A DNA stretch of 64,000 nt from an uncultured Oscillospiraceae bacterium. GTDB lineage: Bacteria > Bacillota > Clostridia > Oscillospirales > Oscillospiraceae. The notes under the pieces were generated by a model. That model worked only from the letters and a program-made list of their open reading frames with translations. It did no database searches and had not been told where the DNA came from. The stretch covers positions 12,084-76,083 of the forward strand of contig CAKTQE010000007.1 in assembly GCA_934593275.1 (NCBI GenBank), written 5' to 3'. Positions 28,131 through 37,042 of this stretch are shown here, piece after piece (position 1 is the stretch's first letter; each line of letters opens with the position of its first letter). The position numbers and the translations under genes are program-made.

Positions 28131-28661
28131 TTATACGTTGAACCGGTCGTAGCTGTCGTAGCAGTCCAGGCAGAGCTTTTTGCCGCCGGCCAGGCGGATC
28201 CAGTTGGCACCGGTGGTCTCGCCGCAGCAGTCGCAGACGTAGGAGTCAAAGAGTCGGGCATGTTCCGGAAGCTGGAGTTTCGGCTCACTCACGGTGAATA
28301 GTTCCTCGTTGGAACACTGGTGGTAGTATTCAAAGGATTCCTCCCGGCTCATGTCCCGGGGCCTGGGGTTCAGCATCAGCCGAACGGCTTTGCCGGTTTT
28401 TCGGTTGTAGAAGCTGAATGCCTGTTTGCCCCGCATGTGAAACAGCAGATTGCCCTTGCCCACGCTGCACCCCAGAATGGCCTGAATGGCATCCACGCCG
28501 CAGGCATCATTTTCCGTGATGCACACCACCTGCTCGTCCTGGGAGAAGGTCAGTTCCAGCAGATCTATGGCGTACAGTGCCGCCCGATAGCCAATGGTGA
28601 GGCCAGGACACACATGGCCGTGAAAGGCCGCGGCTTTTTCCCAGAGTTGTTGTTTATCCAT
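28131..28661 (-). CDS. FmdE-family protein
   Basis: 176 residues. The N-terminal FmdE motif is FHGHVCPG at residues 13-20 with His14, His16 and Cys18 as likely metal ligands. TENDACGVDAIQAILGC follows near residue 50. A C-terminal zinc ribbon has CDCC near 143 and CLDC near 165. FmdE was named from a formylmethanofuran dehydrogenase operon, but stand-alone forms in anaerobes have no proven role and are thought to handle a metal or molybdopterin step. It is the last gene of a metal-type importer operon, 12 bp after the ATPase. Confidence 0.88.
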   Translation of the reverse strand: MDKQQLWEKAAAFHGHVCPGLTIGYRAALYAIDLLELTFSQDEQVVCITENDACGVDAIQAILGCSVGKGNLLFHMRGKQAFSFYNRKTGKAVRLMLNPRPRDMSREESFEYYHQCSNEELFTVSEPKLQLPEHARLFDSYVCDCCGETTGANWIRLAGGKKLCLDCYDSYDRFNV

Positions 28662-28673
28662 AGGTAATTCTCC

Positions 28674-29423
28674 TTATTCAATAATAGCAAATTTCTTGCC
28701 TTGGTGGGTGATGATGCTGGCATCAATGCCGTAAACATCCCGGAGGGACTGCTGGGTGATGATGGACTGGTCGCCGTAGTCGTAAACCAGCCCGTCCTTG
28801 ACGAACAGGAACTGGTTGCAGTACCGCAGAGCCAGATTCAGATCGTGGATGACCACCAGCACGGTAATGCCATGCTCCTGGGCCATTTCCCGGACCAGCT
28901 TCATCATTTCGTACTGATTTCGGGGGTCAAGGTTGCTGGTCGGTTCGTCCAGCAGGAGAATTTTGGGCTGCTGCACAAAGGCCCGGGCCAGCATGACTTT
29001 CTGGGCTTCGCCGCCGCTGAGTTCATTGATGTAGCGAAGCTTGAAATCCGCCATGCCGATGCGCTCCAGCATTTCATCGCACAGATCATAGTCTGCCTTT
29101 ACAAGGCCCCATTTCATATAGGGCTTTCGGCCCAGAAGCACCGCGTCATAGACGGTGGTCTGGCTCATTTCATTTTTCTGGGCCACATAGGCAATGGTCC
29201 GGGCGGTTTCCTGACGGCTCATCTGGAAAACATTGGCTCCGTCTACCAGGACAGAACCGCTATTGGGTTTGTGGATTTTGTTCAGACAGGTGATCAGGGT
29301 GGATTTTCCCGCGCCGTTGTTGCCCAGAATGCCCACACAGTCACCGGGCTGGGCGGTGAAAGAGATGTCCTTGAGGACCTGGTGCTTGCCGTAGGCATAG
29401 GAAAGGTGTTGCAGCTCGATCAT
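28674..29423 (-). CDS. Iron/siderophore-type ABC transporter ATPase
   Basis: 249-residue ATPase of the FecE/BtuD group. Walker A is GNNGAGKST near residue 35, the Q-loop AYVAQ near 78, the signature LSGGEAQKV near 135, and Walker B ILLLDEP near 156 with TSNLD. Its start overlaps the permease stop by 4 bp. With the FecCD permease and binding lipoprotein it forms an importer for an iron chelate, corrinoid, or another metal; specificity is not visible. Confidence 0.92.
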   Translation of the reverse strand: MIELQHLSYAYGKHQVLKDISFTAQPGDCVGILGNNGAGKSTLITCLNKIHKPNSGSVLVDGANVFQMSRQETARTIAYVAQKNEMSQTTVYDAVLLGRKPYMKWGLVKADYDLCDEMLERIGMADFKLRYINELSGGEAQKVMLARAFVQQPKILLLDEPTSNLDPRNQYEMMKLVREMAQEHGITVLVVIHDLNLALRYCNQFLFVKDGLVYDYGDQSIITQQSLRDVYGIDASIITHQGKKFAIIE

Positions 29424-30502
29424 CTCTCGCCCCTCCTTTTGAAAATCATGTACAGGAACATGGGCGCGCCCAGGAAAGAGGTCAGGGCACCGATGGGTAG
29501 GATGCTGGGCGATACCACAATGCGGGAGGCCAGTTCCGACAGCACCAGGATCACGGAACCCATAAGGGCCGAGGCGGGGATCAGGAACCGGTGGTCATTG
29601 CCTACGAATTTGCGAACCATGTGGGGGGCCACCAGGCCGATAAAGCTGATGCAGCCTACAAAGGCGGTGGAGACCGCTGCCATCAAAGAGCAGAAAGCCA
29701 TGCTCACCAGGGTCAGCCGGTCTACGGGAACGCCCAGGCTTTTGGCGGTATCCGGCCCGCTTTCCATGGCGTTAAAGTTCCAGCGATTCCCCAGAAAGTA
29801 CAGCAGAGACACCAGTGTGATGACAAAAATCAGCCCGATCTCCCGCCAGCTGGCCCGGCCCAGGTCACCAAAGGTCCAGTATACCACCGAGGCGACTTTC
29901 ACGTCATCGGCAAAATACTGCACAATGGTGGTGCCGCTGCTGAACAGAGAACTAAGGGCCACACCGGCCAATACCATGGTGGCCGGGGTAACTTTGGCGA
30001 TCCGGGACAGGCCCAGAATGATCACGGTGGTGAGAAAGCCTCCGGCAAAGGCGCAGAGGGTGACCATATAGGGGTTGGTAATGGACACCGCCGCCGCGGC
30101 AGAGGTGCTGGAATTCACTTGCGCTCCCGCGTCAAGGCACACAATGGCAAAGGCCGCACCAAAGGAGGCACCCTGAGAAACGCCCAGGGTGGAGGAGGAG
30201 GCCAGGGGATTGCGCAGGACGTTCTGCATAATGCAGCCCGCCAGGGCCAGTGCCGCCCCTACCACCACACCGGTGACGATGCGGGGCATACGGATATTCC
30301 AGACAATGGTGGCTGCCTTTTTGGTGCCGCGGCCTACCAGTGCCGCCAGAATTTCCCCCACGGTCAGACCGGAGGAGCCAACGGAGATGGAAACCACCAT
30401 GCACACCGCCAGAATCACCACCAGGGCAAGAAGCACCAGCCATTTTTTTAGAATGTATCCACGGTAGGAATTTTTCAATTCCAGGTCGTTACGTTTGTCC
30501 AT
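29420..30502 (-). CDS. FecCD-family ABC transporter permease
   Basis: 360 residues, nine or ten hydrophobic segments, with the family stretches RMPRIVTGVVVGAALALAG (near 70), NPLASSSTLGVSQGASFG and the C-terminal GLVAPHMVRKFVG (ATPase-docking region). One permease gene implies a homodimer. It starts 8 bp after the binding protein's stop. Confidence 0.93.
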   Translation of the reverse strand: MDKRNDLELKNSYRGYILKKWLVLLALVVILAVCMVVSISVGSSGLTVGEILAALVGRGTKKAATIVWNIRMPRIVTGVVVGAALALAGCIMQNVLRNPLASSSTLGVSQGASFGAAFAIVCLDAGAQVNSSTSAAAAVSITNPYMVTLCAFAGGFLTTVIILGLSRIAKVTPATMVLAGVALSSLFSSGTTIVQYFADDVKVASVVYWTFGDLGRASWREIGLIFVITLVSLLYFLGNRWNFNAMESGPDTAKSLGVPVDRLTLVSMAFCSLMAAVSTAFVGCISFIGLVAPHMVRKFVGNDHRFLIPASALMGSVILVLSELASRIVVSPSILPIGALTSFLGAPMFLYMIFKRRGER

Positions 30503-30510
30503 GGCCTGCC

Positions 30511-31680
30511 TTATGCGCCCAGGGTCAGCTTGCCGTAGTAAAGGCCGTCGGCTTCCATGTCGTCAAAGAAAGCGGTACCCAGGAACTCCTCCATGATTTC
30601 CGTACTCTTGGTCTTCATGTCGATGTCCGCAAACTGCTGGGGATACAGCACCTTTCCCGCAAAATAGGCGTTCATAATGCAGTAGGTGATGTTGGTGGAG
30701 TAGTTGTTGAAAGAGGGCATGGTGTAAACCTCGCCTTTCTGAACGGCGGTGAGGGCGTTAAAGAAGTCGGGGTTGGCCTTGTATTCCTCGTTGACCAGGT
30801 TCATGTTGCCCGGATCCAGGAAAATCACATCCGGATCCCACTCGACTACCTTTTCCAAATCCACTTCAAAGGCCGCACGCTCGCCGGTTTCATCGGCCAC
30901 ATTCTTGGCATCAATGGCCAGGAACGGGCCAAAGTTTGCGTAGGTACCCGCAAAGCCGTGGGCACCGGAGAAAGTGACCGCACCGGTATAAACAGAGGGC
31001 TTGTCCTCCTCCGCAACACCGGAGGAGCGTTCTTTCAGGTCTGCCTTGCAGGAGTCAATGTAGGACAGCAACTCCTCGCACCGCTCCTGGGTGCCGGTGA
31101 GTTCCGCAGTGAGCCGCAGGGCAGCGTACCAGTTTTCGTCAATGAAGTTGGAGCTGGGGGTGCGGATGCTGACCACGGGAATGCCGGTTTCGTTTTGCAG
31201 CTGCTCGGCGGCCTCCTGAACAAAGCAGGTCAAAATCACGTCGGGCATGACTTTCAGAATTTCTTCGGGGTAGGCGGTATAAGCCGTGCCGCCGCCCTTG
31301 CCAATGGAGGGCAGGTCCTTGAAAATGGCATAGTTGGCGTGGGCATAGTCCCTCTTGGTGGAGGTTTCGTAGTTCTTGTCGGTGTCCTCAACGCCCACCA
31401 TCAGGTCGGTGGCGTTCAGGTAGGAAACCATACGCAGGGCGTTGCTGCCGTTGCAGATGATGGTGTTGATTTTGGTGGGGATCTCCACCTGACGGCCCAG
31501 CATGTCGGTGATGATGCGGGTGTCAGATGCAGGGGCTTCCGTCTGGGTGTTTTCTGTGGCGGGAGCCTGGGTAGCGGGGGCTTCCGTAGCCGGGGCGGCG
31601 GGGGTGCTGCCACAGGCGCACAGGCTCAGAAGCATGGCGGCCAGAAGCAACAGGGCAGTGATCTTATTCGTCTTTTTCAT
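30511..31680 (-). CDS. Metal/siderophore-type ABC binding lipoprotein
   Basis: 389 residues with lipobox LCAC (Cys23), a short Ala/Pro/Thr linker, and a cluster A-type Fe/B12 binding fold: RIITDMLGRQVEIPTKINTIICNGSNALRMV near residue 50, and GTAYTAYPEEILKVMPDVILTC. It should deliver the ligand to the FecCD permease. The upstream neighbour is a SAM methyltransferase, which is unusual for a plain siderophore importer. Ligand unknown. Confidence 0.9.
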   Translation of the reverse strand: MKKTNKITALLLLAAMLLSLCACGSTPAAPATEAPATQAPATENTQTEAPASDTRIITDMLGRQVEIPTKINTIICNGSNALRMVSYLNATDLMVGVEDTDKNYETSTKRDYAHANYAIFKDLPSIGKGGGTAYTAYPEEILKVMPDVILTCFVQEAAEQLQNETGIPVVSIRTPSSNFIDENWYAALRLTAELTGTQERCEELLSYIDSCKADLKERSSGVAEEDKPSVYTGAVTFSGAHGFAGTYANFGPFLAIDAKNVADETGERAAFEVDLEKVVEWDPDVIFLDPGNMNLVNEEYKANPDFFNALTAVQKGEVYTMPSFNNYSTNITYCIMNAYFAGKVLYPQQFADIDMKTKSTEIMEEFLGTAFFDDMEADGLYYGKLTLGA

Positions 31681-31699
31681 TTCTCGTTTCCTTTCTTTA

Positions 31700-32515
31700 T
31701 TACACTACAGTCCATATCATGGTGACACGGGTGGTAGTTGTATACTCTTGTACCATGCCCTCCTGGGCCTGAGCGGTCACATAGTCCCGAATCAGCGTCC
31801 GTTCCTCTGGGGACAGCTCTTTTTCCAGCAACGCCCGGTCGGTACACCAGGCGATCATATCCTCGGTGGTCTTTCTGGGGGTCCAGGTTTCGTTGCGATA
31901 GAAAAGCCTGGGGCAGCAGTCGTGATACCACAGGTAGGTGAAAATCTGTGGCACCTCTCCCTGATATTGCTGGGCATCCCGTTGGATGCCCAGCAGCCGG
32001 AAAGCCTCGTCCATAATTTTATTGGTTCGCCGTGTGGGCTTTTCCAGCATACAGAGGTTCCGGGAGCAGGCACACATTTTTTGGAAGGTGTCATAGCCGC
32101 AGATGGCCGGGGTCATGTGGGCGAATACAATGTCAAAAGCCCCACGAAAACCCAGGGCGTCAATATCCGCTTCCCGCCAGTTGATACACTGAAAATCCGT
32201 ATTGGTAAGACCAAGAGCCTGACTGCGCTGCCCGGCGGCCTGGATCATGGCCGGGGAAATATCCACCCCCACCGCTTCCTGAACCTTTGGGGCCAGGGCC
32301 ATGGAGTAAATACCGGAGCCACAGCCAATATCCAGGGTCCGTAGGTTGGATGTAAGAGGCAAGGCCCGGCCCATCTCCCGGAGAAAGGGGTCATCTTCCA
32401 AAGAGGGAATGGGCAGCTCCCCATAGTCCTTGGCAGCCCGATCCCAGATGCGGCGTTGGATCTCATTCTCCTCCGCCGTCTGCCGCTGCCAGGAGCGTTT
32501 TAGTTCTTCTAACAT
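31700..32515 (-). CDS. Class I SAM-dependent methyltransferase
   Basis: 271 residues. The SAM-binding glycine motif LDIGCGSGIYS lies near residue 59 and the acidic end of strand 2 is VGVDISPAM near 82. A FDIVFAHMTPAI stretch follows. The substrate cannot be told. It is first in a minus-strand operon with binding protein, permease, ATPase and FmdE, and AGGAGG precedes the ATG. In that setting it could methylate a metal ligand or chelator, or be a regulator of metal chemistry. That is inference from order only. Confidence 0.85.
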   Translation of the reverse strand: MLEELKRSWQRQTAEENEIQRRIWDRAAKDYGELPIPSLEDDPFLREMGRALPLTSNLRTLDIGCGSGIYSMALAPKVQEAVGVDISPAMIQAAGQRSQALGLTNTDFQCINWREADIDALGFRGAFDIVFAHMTPAICGYDTFQKMCACSRNLCMLEKPTRRTNKIMDEAFRLLGIQRDAQQYQGEVPQIFTYLWYHDCCPRLFYRNETWTPRKTTEDMIAWCTDRALLEKELSPEERTLIRDYVTAQAQEGMVQEYTTTTRVTMIWTVV

Positions 32516-32539
32516 TTGTGTTCCTCCTACAAAACGTAT

Positions 32540-32700
32540 GAAATAGGGAGTCTACCGTATATCGGGTCGTACCATTCCTCCCCGAAACGGAATCGGGGAA
32601 TCTTCCAAAGTGGCAAGTTTTATCTTGCAGTGGTTCATTGACCCACGTGGTGGATTCCTCCACTCCGCTTACGCTCAAGGCCTGAATGACATGATGGGGA
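32540..32700. repeat. Repeat mosaic 3, short
   Basis: ACGTGGTGGATTCCTCCACTCCGCTTACGCTCAAGG-type block (in pieces) and its GGGGAATCTTCC partner, as in the other mosaics. No gene. Confidence 0.7.
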
Positions 32701-33062
32701 ACGTTGATCCTCAAAAAATTGTCAATTGTCCATTGTCAATTTTGCATAGATAGGAACTACCGCGCCCTAGCTACCAAGCCGTGCGCGGTAGTTTCTGCAA
32801 GAAAGGGGTGGACAAAAAGAAGAAGCGGGGGTGATGGTTTCATTATATCAACTTCCGTGCCATACCGGAAGCCCCCCGGGGGGATAGGGGGGGAGGGAAG
32901 CCCTGGGGGGTTAGGCCGCTAGCGGACGGGGAAATATGTACACGCTGCCCACTATTTTTATGTTTTCTGCCCAAAAAATCCGGATAAAATTCGGGAAGAA
33001 CTCTTAAAAACTGTGAAATACCACCAATTATAACCCCCATAGGGGGTTGCATCCCCAAAAGT
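32701..33062. other. Gene-free stretch with repeat, hairpin and G-run tract
   Basis: CAATTGTC repeat units lie at 32717-32743. A hairpin joining AACTACCGCGC and GCGCGGTAGTT lies at about 32756-32795. A G-rich tract at 32878-32910 has four runs of three or more G. No reading frame here has a ribosome site or protein-like composition. Confidence 0.6.
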
Positions 33063-33070
33063 GCAAAAAA

Positions 33071-33099
33071 GGCATAGCCCCCTTGCGGTAGGCTATGCC
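33071..33099 (-). terminator. Terminator of the feo operon
   Basis: On the minus strand, GGCATAGCC and GGCTATGCC pair across an 11-nt loop followed by TTTTTT. Confidence 0.9.
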
Positions 33100-33119
33100 A
33101 GCGGTTTTCAAAAAGACGG

Positions 33120-33272
33120 TTATTTGGTTTTGTGGTCTTTGGGCGGTTTACGGCAGCTTTGGCACTGGCCGCAGCTGGCGCAGTCGCCGCAGCACCCGTT
33201 CCGGGGGCGGCGCAAAACTGCGATGACGCCCAAGACGATCAGCCCCAGCAGGAGGGTGCTCTGCACATTCAT
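33120..33272 (-). CDS. FeoB-associated Cys-rich membrane protein
   Basis: 50 residues: hydrophobic segment at about 6-20 (LLLGLIVLGVIAVL) and a Cys-rich tail with six cysteines between 27 and 40 (CCGDCASCGQCQSC), then a basic end. This matches the small protein often encoded after feoB in Firmicutes, thought to bind iron or help FeoB at the inner face of the membrane. It starts 4 bp after the feoB stop. Confidence 0.85.
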   Translation of the reverse strand: MNVQSTLLLGLIVLGVIAVLRRPRNGCCGDCASCGQCQSCRKPPKDHKTK

Positions 33273-33276
33273 AGGC

Positions 33277-35637
33277 TTACACCAGCCCAAAAATCAGCCC
33301 CAGGCACCGCACCAGGAACGCCACCACCCAGGCAATGGCGCATTGGGTGAGGACGGTAAAGGCCGCCGCCTTGGTGCTGCCCATTTCCTGCCTGACGGTG
33401 GAAATGGCGGCCACACAGGGGGTATACAGCAGGGTGAACACCAGGAATACCACCGCCGTATAGGGGCTAAAGAGGGTGGTGATGCGGCTCACATCCCCGC
33501 CCAGAAGCAACGTCAGGGTGGAGACCATGCTCTCCTTGGCGGTAAAGCCGGTGATCAGGGCGGTGGAGGCCCGCCAATCCCCAAAGCCCAGAGGGGCAAA
33601 GATGGGGGCAATCAGGCTTCCCAGCAGAGCCAGGAGACTTTGTTCCGGTGTGGCGGCTACATTCAGACGGATGTCAAAGCTTTGCAGCACCCAGATGATC
33701 ACCGAAGCGGCAAAGATGATGGTAAAAGCCTTTTGCACAAAGCCCTTGGCCTTTTCCCAAATCAGCTGGCCCACGCTTTTGGCACTGGGCAGACGGTAGT
33801 TGGGCAGCTCCATGACAAAGGGTACCGGTTCGCCGGAGAAGCTGGTGTGCTTTAAGATGAGGGCATAGACAATGCCGCAGACGATGCCCAGCAGATACAG
33901 TCCAATCATGGCCAGGGGCTGCAAGGCCCGGGGGAAGAATGCGGAGACCAGCATGGTATAAATGGGGAGCTTGGCGGAGCAGCTCATAAAGGGGGTCAGG
34001 AGAATGGTCATTTTCCGGTCCCGCTCACTGGAGAGGGTCCGGGTGGCCATGACCGCCGGGACAGAGCAGCCGAAGCCGATGAGCATCGGGACGAAGCTTC
34101 TGCCGGAGAGACCCAGCTTCCGCAAAGGCCTATCCATGACGAAGGCCACCCGGGCCATGTAGCCCGTGTCTTCCAAAATGGACAGGAAGAAAAACAGGGT
34201 CACAATGGTGGGCAGGAAGCTTAAAACACTGCCCACACCGGCGCAAACGCCGTCTACCACCAAATCGTGAACCACAGGGTTGATTTGCCAGGCGGTAAGC
34301 CCTAAGTCGATCCAATGGGTGACCCAGCCCACCCCCAGTTCCATGAGATCTGACAAGGTACCGCCGATGACGCTGAAGGTCATCACGAACACCAGGGCCA
34401 TAATGCCTAAAAAGCAGGGGATGGCGGTATATTTGCCGGTGAGATACCGGTCAATGGCCATGCTCCGCTTGTGTTCCTTGCTTTCGTGGGGGCGCACCAC
34501 GGTTTTTTTGCACAGGGTTTCCAAGAACTGGAAGCGCATATTGGCCATGGCGGCCTCCCGGTCCAGGCCGGTCTCCTGCTCCATAATGGACACCAGCTGC
34601 CCGAACGCCTGCTGCTTGTCCGGGGTCAGGTGAATTTTTTCTTCCATCAGCCGGTCCTGCTCCACCAGCTTGGTGGTGGCGAACCGGACGGGAAGCCCAG
34701 CCCTGCGGATGTCCGTTTCCAGCAGCATGGCAGCGGCGTGGATGCAGCGGTGGACGGCACCCACCGGGTCCTTGGGGTCGTCGCTTTCCAGGCAGAAGTC
34801 CACCCGCTGGGGTTTCTGCTGGGTCTGGGCCACATAGAGGGCATGGTCAATGAGTTCGTCAATGCCCTCGTTCCGGGCGGCGGAGATGGGTACCACGGGA
34901 ATGCCCAGAATGTCCTCCAATGCGTTGATGCGCACGGAGCCGCCGTTGGAGCGTACCTCGTCCATCATGTTGAGGGCCAGGACCATGGGGATTTCCAGCT
35001 CCATAAGCTGCATGGTCAGATACAGGTTCCGCTCAATGTTGGTGGCATCTACAATATTGATAATGCCGCTGGGCCGGTCATTCATCAGAAAATCCCGGGT
35101 GACGATCTCCTCATTGGAGTAAGGGGACAGGGAGTAAATGCCCGGCAGGTCCGTCACCGTGGCCTCCGGGTGGTTGCGGATCAGGCCGTCTTTCCGGTCC
35201 ACCGTGACACCGGGGAAATTGCCCACGTGCTGGTTGGCTCCCGTCAGCTGGTTGAACAGGGTGGTCTTGCCGCAGTTCTGGTTTCCCGCCAGGGCAAAGG
35301 TCAGGGGGCCTGCCTGCAAAGGTACTTCCCGGCCCAGACGGTTTTCACCCACACCGGGGTGGGGGATGGGCTGGATCCGGGGTTCCCGGCCATGGACGGG
35401 AATGGGGTCTAAATGGACGTTTTCAATTTCAATTTGCCGGGCATCCTCCAACCGCAGTGTCAGCTCATACCCCCGGAGGGTGATCTGAATGGGGTCGCCC
35501 ATGGGGGCCACCTTTTGCAGCTGAACCTCGGTCTGGGGTGTCAGGCCCATATCCAGAAGATGATGCCGCAGTGCGCCGTCACCGCCAACACTGCGGATAA
35601 AAGCCGACTGCCCCGGTTTTAATTCATCCATTGTCAT
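33277..35637 (-). CDS. feoB: FeoA-FeoB fusion, ferrous iron transporter
   Basis: 786 residues for uptake of Fe2+. Residues 1-75 are a FeoA SH3-like domain (LKPGQSAFIRSVGGDGALRHHLLDMGL), a fusion to FeoB. The G domain starts near residue 112 with GNQNCGKTTLFNQLTG (G1). GNFPGVTVD (G2), DLPGIYSL (G3) and NMMDEV (G4) follow, then a helical GDI domain. From about 400 there are two Gate domains with some ten membrane helices, including GFGCSVPA. ATG 35637 follows GAGGTGAAGACT; the in-frame extension to 36453 is antisense to rpe and is rejected. The Cys-rich protein follows immediately. Confidence 0.95.
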   Translation of the reverse strand: MTMDELKPGQSAFIRSVGGDGALRHHLLDMGLTPQTEVQLQKVAPMGDPIQITLRGYELTLRLEDARQIEIENVHLDPIPVHGREPRIQPIPHPGVGENRLGREVPLQAGPLTFALAGNQNCGKTTLFNQLTGANQHVGNFPGVTVDRKDGLIRNHPEATVTDLPGIYSLSPYSNEEIVTRDFLMNDRPSGIINIVDATNIERNLYLTMQLMELEIPMVLALNMMDEVRSNGGSVRINALEDILGIPVVPISAARNEGIDELIDHALYVAQTQQKPQRVDFCLESDDPKDPVGAVHRCIHAAAMLLETDIRRAGLPVRFATTKLVEQDRLMEEKIHLTPDKQQAFGQLVSIMEQETGLDREAAMANMRFQFLETLCKKTVVRPHESKEHKRSMAIDRYLTGKYTAIPCFLGIMALVFVMTFSVIGGTLSDLMELGVGWVTHWIDLGLTAWQINPVVHDLVVDGVCAGVGSVLSFLPTIVTLFFFLSILEDTGYMARVAFVMDRPLRKLGLSGRSFVPMLIGFGCSVPAVMATRTLSSERDRKMTILLTPFMSCSAKLPIYTMLVSAFFPRALQPLAMIGLYLLGIVCGIVYALILKHTSFSGEPVPFVMELPNYRLPSAKSVGQLIWEKAKGFVQKAFTIIFAASVIIWVLQSFDIRLNVAATPEQSLLALLGSLIAPIFAPLGFGDWRASTALITGFTAKESMVSTLTLLLGGDVSRITTLFSPYTAVVFLVFTLLYTPCVAAISTVRQEMGSTKAAAFTVLTQCAIAWVVAFLVRCLGLIFGLV

Positions 35638-35784
35638 AGTCTTCACCTCAAGTGATAATTTCTCATTTGCTTGCATTATAGCACCGTGATTTCTGCTGTG
35701 CAACATAAATTTCCTTGCATCCCCCCGGGGGCTATGGTATACTTTTGGAAGAAGCAATTTGACGAAATTTTGGAGGCTTGTAAT

Positions 35785-36438
35785 ATGGCAACTGTTGCTC
35801 CATCCATCCTTTCCGGGGATTTTGCCTACCTGGGAGAGGATTTGAAAACCATCAAAAACGCCGGCTGCCGCTGGGTCCATGTGGACGTGATGGACGGCAA
35901 TTTTGTACCCAATATCACCATCGGCATCCCCACCGTGGCGGCACTGCGCAAATATACGGACCTGGTGCTGGATGTCCACCTGATGATCGACCGGCCGGTG
36001 CGATATGTAGAAGCATTCTGCAAGGCCGGGGCCGACTTTGTGACCATCCACGTGGAGGCGGACAATGAGGAGCAGAACCTTTTGGCCCTGGATAAAATTC
36101 ACGCCATGGGTGCCAAGGCCGCCGTATCCGTAAAACCCAACACCCCCGCCCAGGCGGTGCTGCCCTACATTGACCGGGTAGACATGATTCTGGTCATGAC
36201 CGTGGAGCCGGGCTTCGGCGGCCAGAGCTTTAAGGAAAACCAGATGGAAAAGCTCTCGGCCCTCCGACAGCTCTGCCAGGAAAAGAATCCCCAGTGCCTG
36301 CTGGAAGTCGACGGCGGCGTCAACCGGGAAACCGCCCGCCTGTGCAAAGCAAACGGTGCCCAGGTTTTGGTTGCCGGTTCCGCATTCTTCAAGGCCGAGG
36401 ACAAAAAGGCGTTTGTGGAGGAAGTGGAACGGGAATAA
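35785..36438 (+). CDS. rpe: Ribulose-phosphate 3-epimerase
   Basis: 217-residue TIM-barrel enzyme of the pentose phosphate pathway interconverting ribulose 5-phosphate and xylulose 5-phosphate. Typical motifs are APSILSGDF near residue 5, HVDVMDGNFVPN near 32 (metal ligands His and Asp) and LDVHLMI near 64. VEPGFGGQSF near 140 and LEVDGGV near 173, which holds the second catalytic Asp, follow. Start ATG follows TTGGAGG. It is monocistronic here, divergent from feoB. Confidence 0.94.
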   Translation: MATVAPSILSGDFAYLGEDLKTIKNAGCRWVHVDVMDGNFVPNITIGIPTVAALRKYTDLVLDVHLMIDRPVRYVEAFCKAGADFVTIHVEADNEEQNLLALDKIHAMGAKAAVSVKPNTPAQAVLPYIDRVDMILVMTVEPGFGGQSFKENQMEKLSALRQLCQEKNPQCLLEVDGGVNRETARLCKANGAQVLVAGSAFFKAEDKKAFVEEVERE

Positions 36439-36469
36439 ATTGACAATTGACAATGGACAATTGACAATT
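36439..36469. repeat. TTGACAATTG tandem repeat
   Basis: AATTGACAATTGACAATGG and further units right at the rpe stop codon, same family as at 63471. Confidence 0.7.
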
Positions 36470-36583
36470 CTTCCGTTTTATGGGAAAGCTTTTGGCTTTT
36501 TACTCCCAAAAAGTTAAAATAAGACTGCCTTGCCGGGAGGCAAGGCAGTTGACAAAACACACAAAAAGAGCTATAGTATAGAT

Positions 36584-36671
36584 ACAAAGGGTGCCACCAG
36601 CAGGTCGGCTCCCTCAGCTGGTCATGAGAAGTAACCGAACTGTAGGAGGTAGCGGTTACTTCTCATTTTTA
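36584..36671 (+). ncRNA. Antisense RNA of toxin cassette copy 2
   Basis: Promoter TTGACA (36549-36554), 17 bp, TATAGT (36572-36577). The transcript has the conserved GGGTGCCACCAGCAGGTCGG segment and ends with a stem AGAAGTAACCG / CGGTTACTTCT (here AGCGGTTACTTCT) and a T run. It overlaps the 3' end and terminator of the copy 2 peptide gene. Confidence 0.72.
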
Positions 36672-36751
36672 TGATCTATAATCCCTATAATCAGGGTGAT
36701 CAAAGCCACAAGGAACGAGCAGAATTCAATAAGGTTCGGCCATGTAACCAT
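36656..36751 (-). CDS. Hol-Tox-like membrane peptide, copy 2
   Basis: 31 residues, MVTWPNLIEFCSFLVALI then TLIIGII and a charged end DHKNEK, one membrane span. It is too short for ordinary ORF calling. ATG follows GAGAGGGGGTG. CCCCC 17 nt upstream can pair with the GGGGG of the ribosome site. Minus promoter TTGCAT (36876-36881), 17 bp, TATTCT (36853-36858). Near-identical in sequence to copy 1. Confidence 0.75.
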   Translation of the reverse strand: MVTWPNLIEFCSFLVALITLIIGIIDHKNEK

Positions 36752-36953
36752 GTGCAGCACCCCCTCTCTTTAACGAACGGGGGCAAATAGAAGTGTACCC
36801 CCCGAAGAACTCTGGGGGAACCGCCTGCCGGGGTGCTGGCAGCACCGCAGACAGAATACCACAGAAACAGACAAAATGCAAGCAAAGCGGCAATTTTCGT
36901 ATGCGGGAGGCAAGGCAGTTGACAAAAGGGCGAAAACGGGGTATAGTATAGAT

Positions 36954-37042
36954 ACAAAGGGTGCCACCAGCAGGTCGGCTCCCCCAGTGATTACGAGAAG
37001 TAACCGAGCTGTGGAAAGTTAGCGGTTACTTCTCGTTGTTGT
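36954..37042 (+). ncRNA. Antisense RNA of toxin cassette copy 3
   Basis: Promoter TTGACA (36919-36924), 17 bp, TATAGT (36942-36947). Same conserved 5' segment; terminator stem GAGAAGTAACCG with CGGTTACTTCTC, then a GT-rich tract rather than a pure T run. It opposes the 3' end of the copy 3 peptide gene. Confidence 0.72.

Noticed and set aside
32704..32922. 72-codon plus-strand ORF
   Set aside because: Spans a tandem repeat, a hairpin and the G-run tract; no ribosome site or protein-like sequence.
35638..36453. N-terminal extension of feoB through rpe
   Set aside because: Antisense to rpe; FeoA homology starts at 35637 with its own ribosome site.
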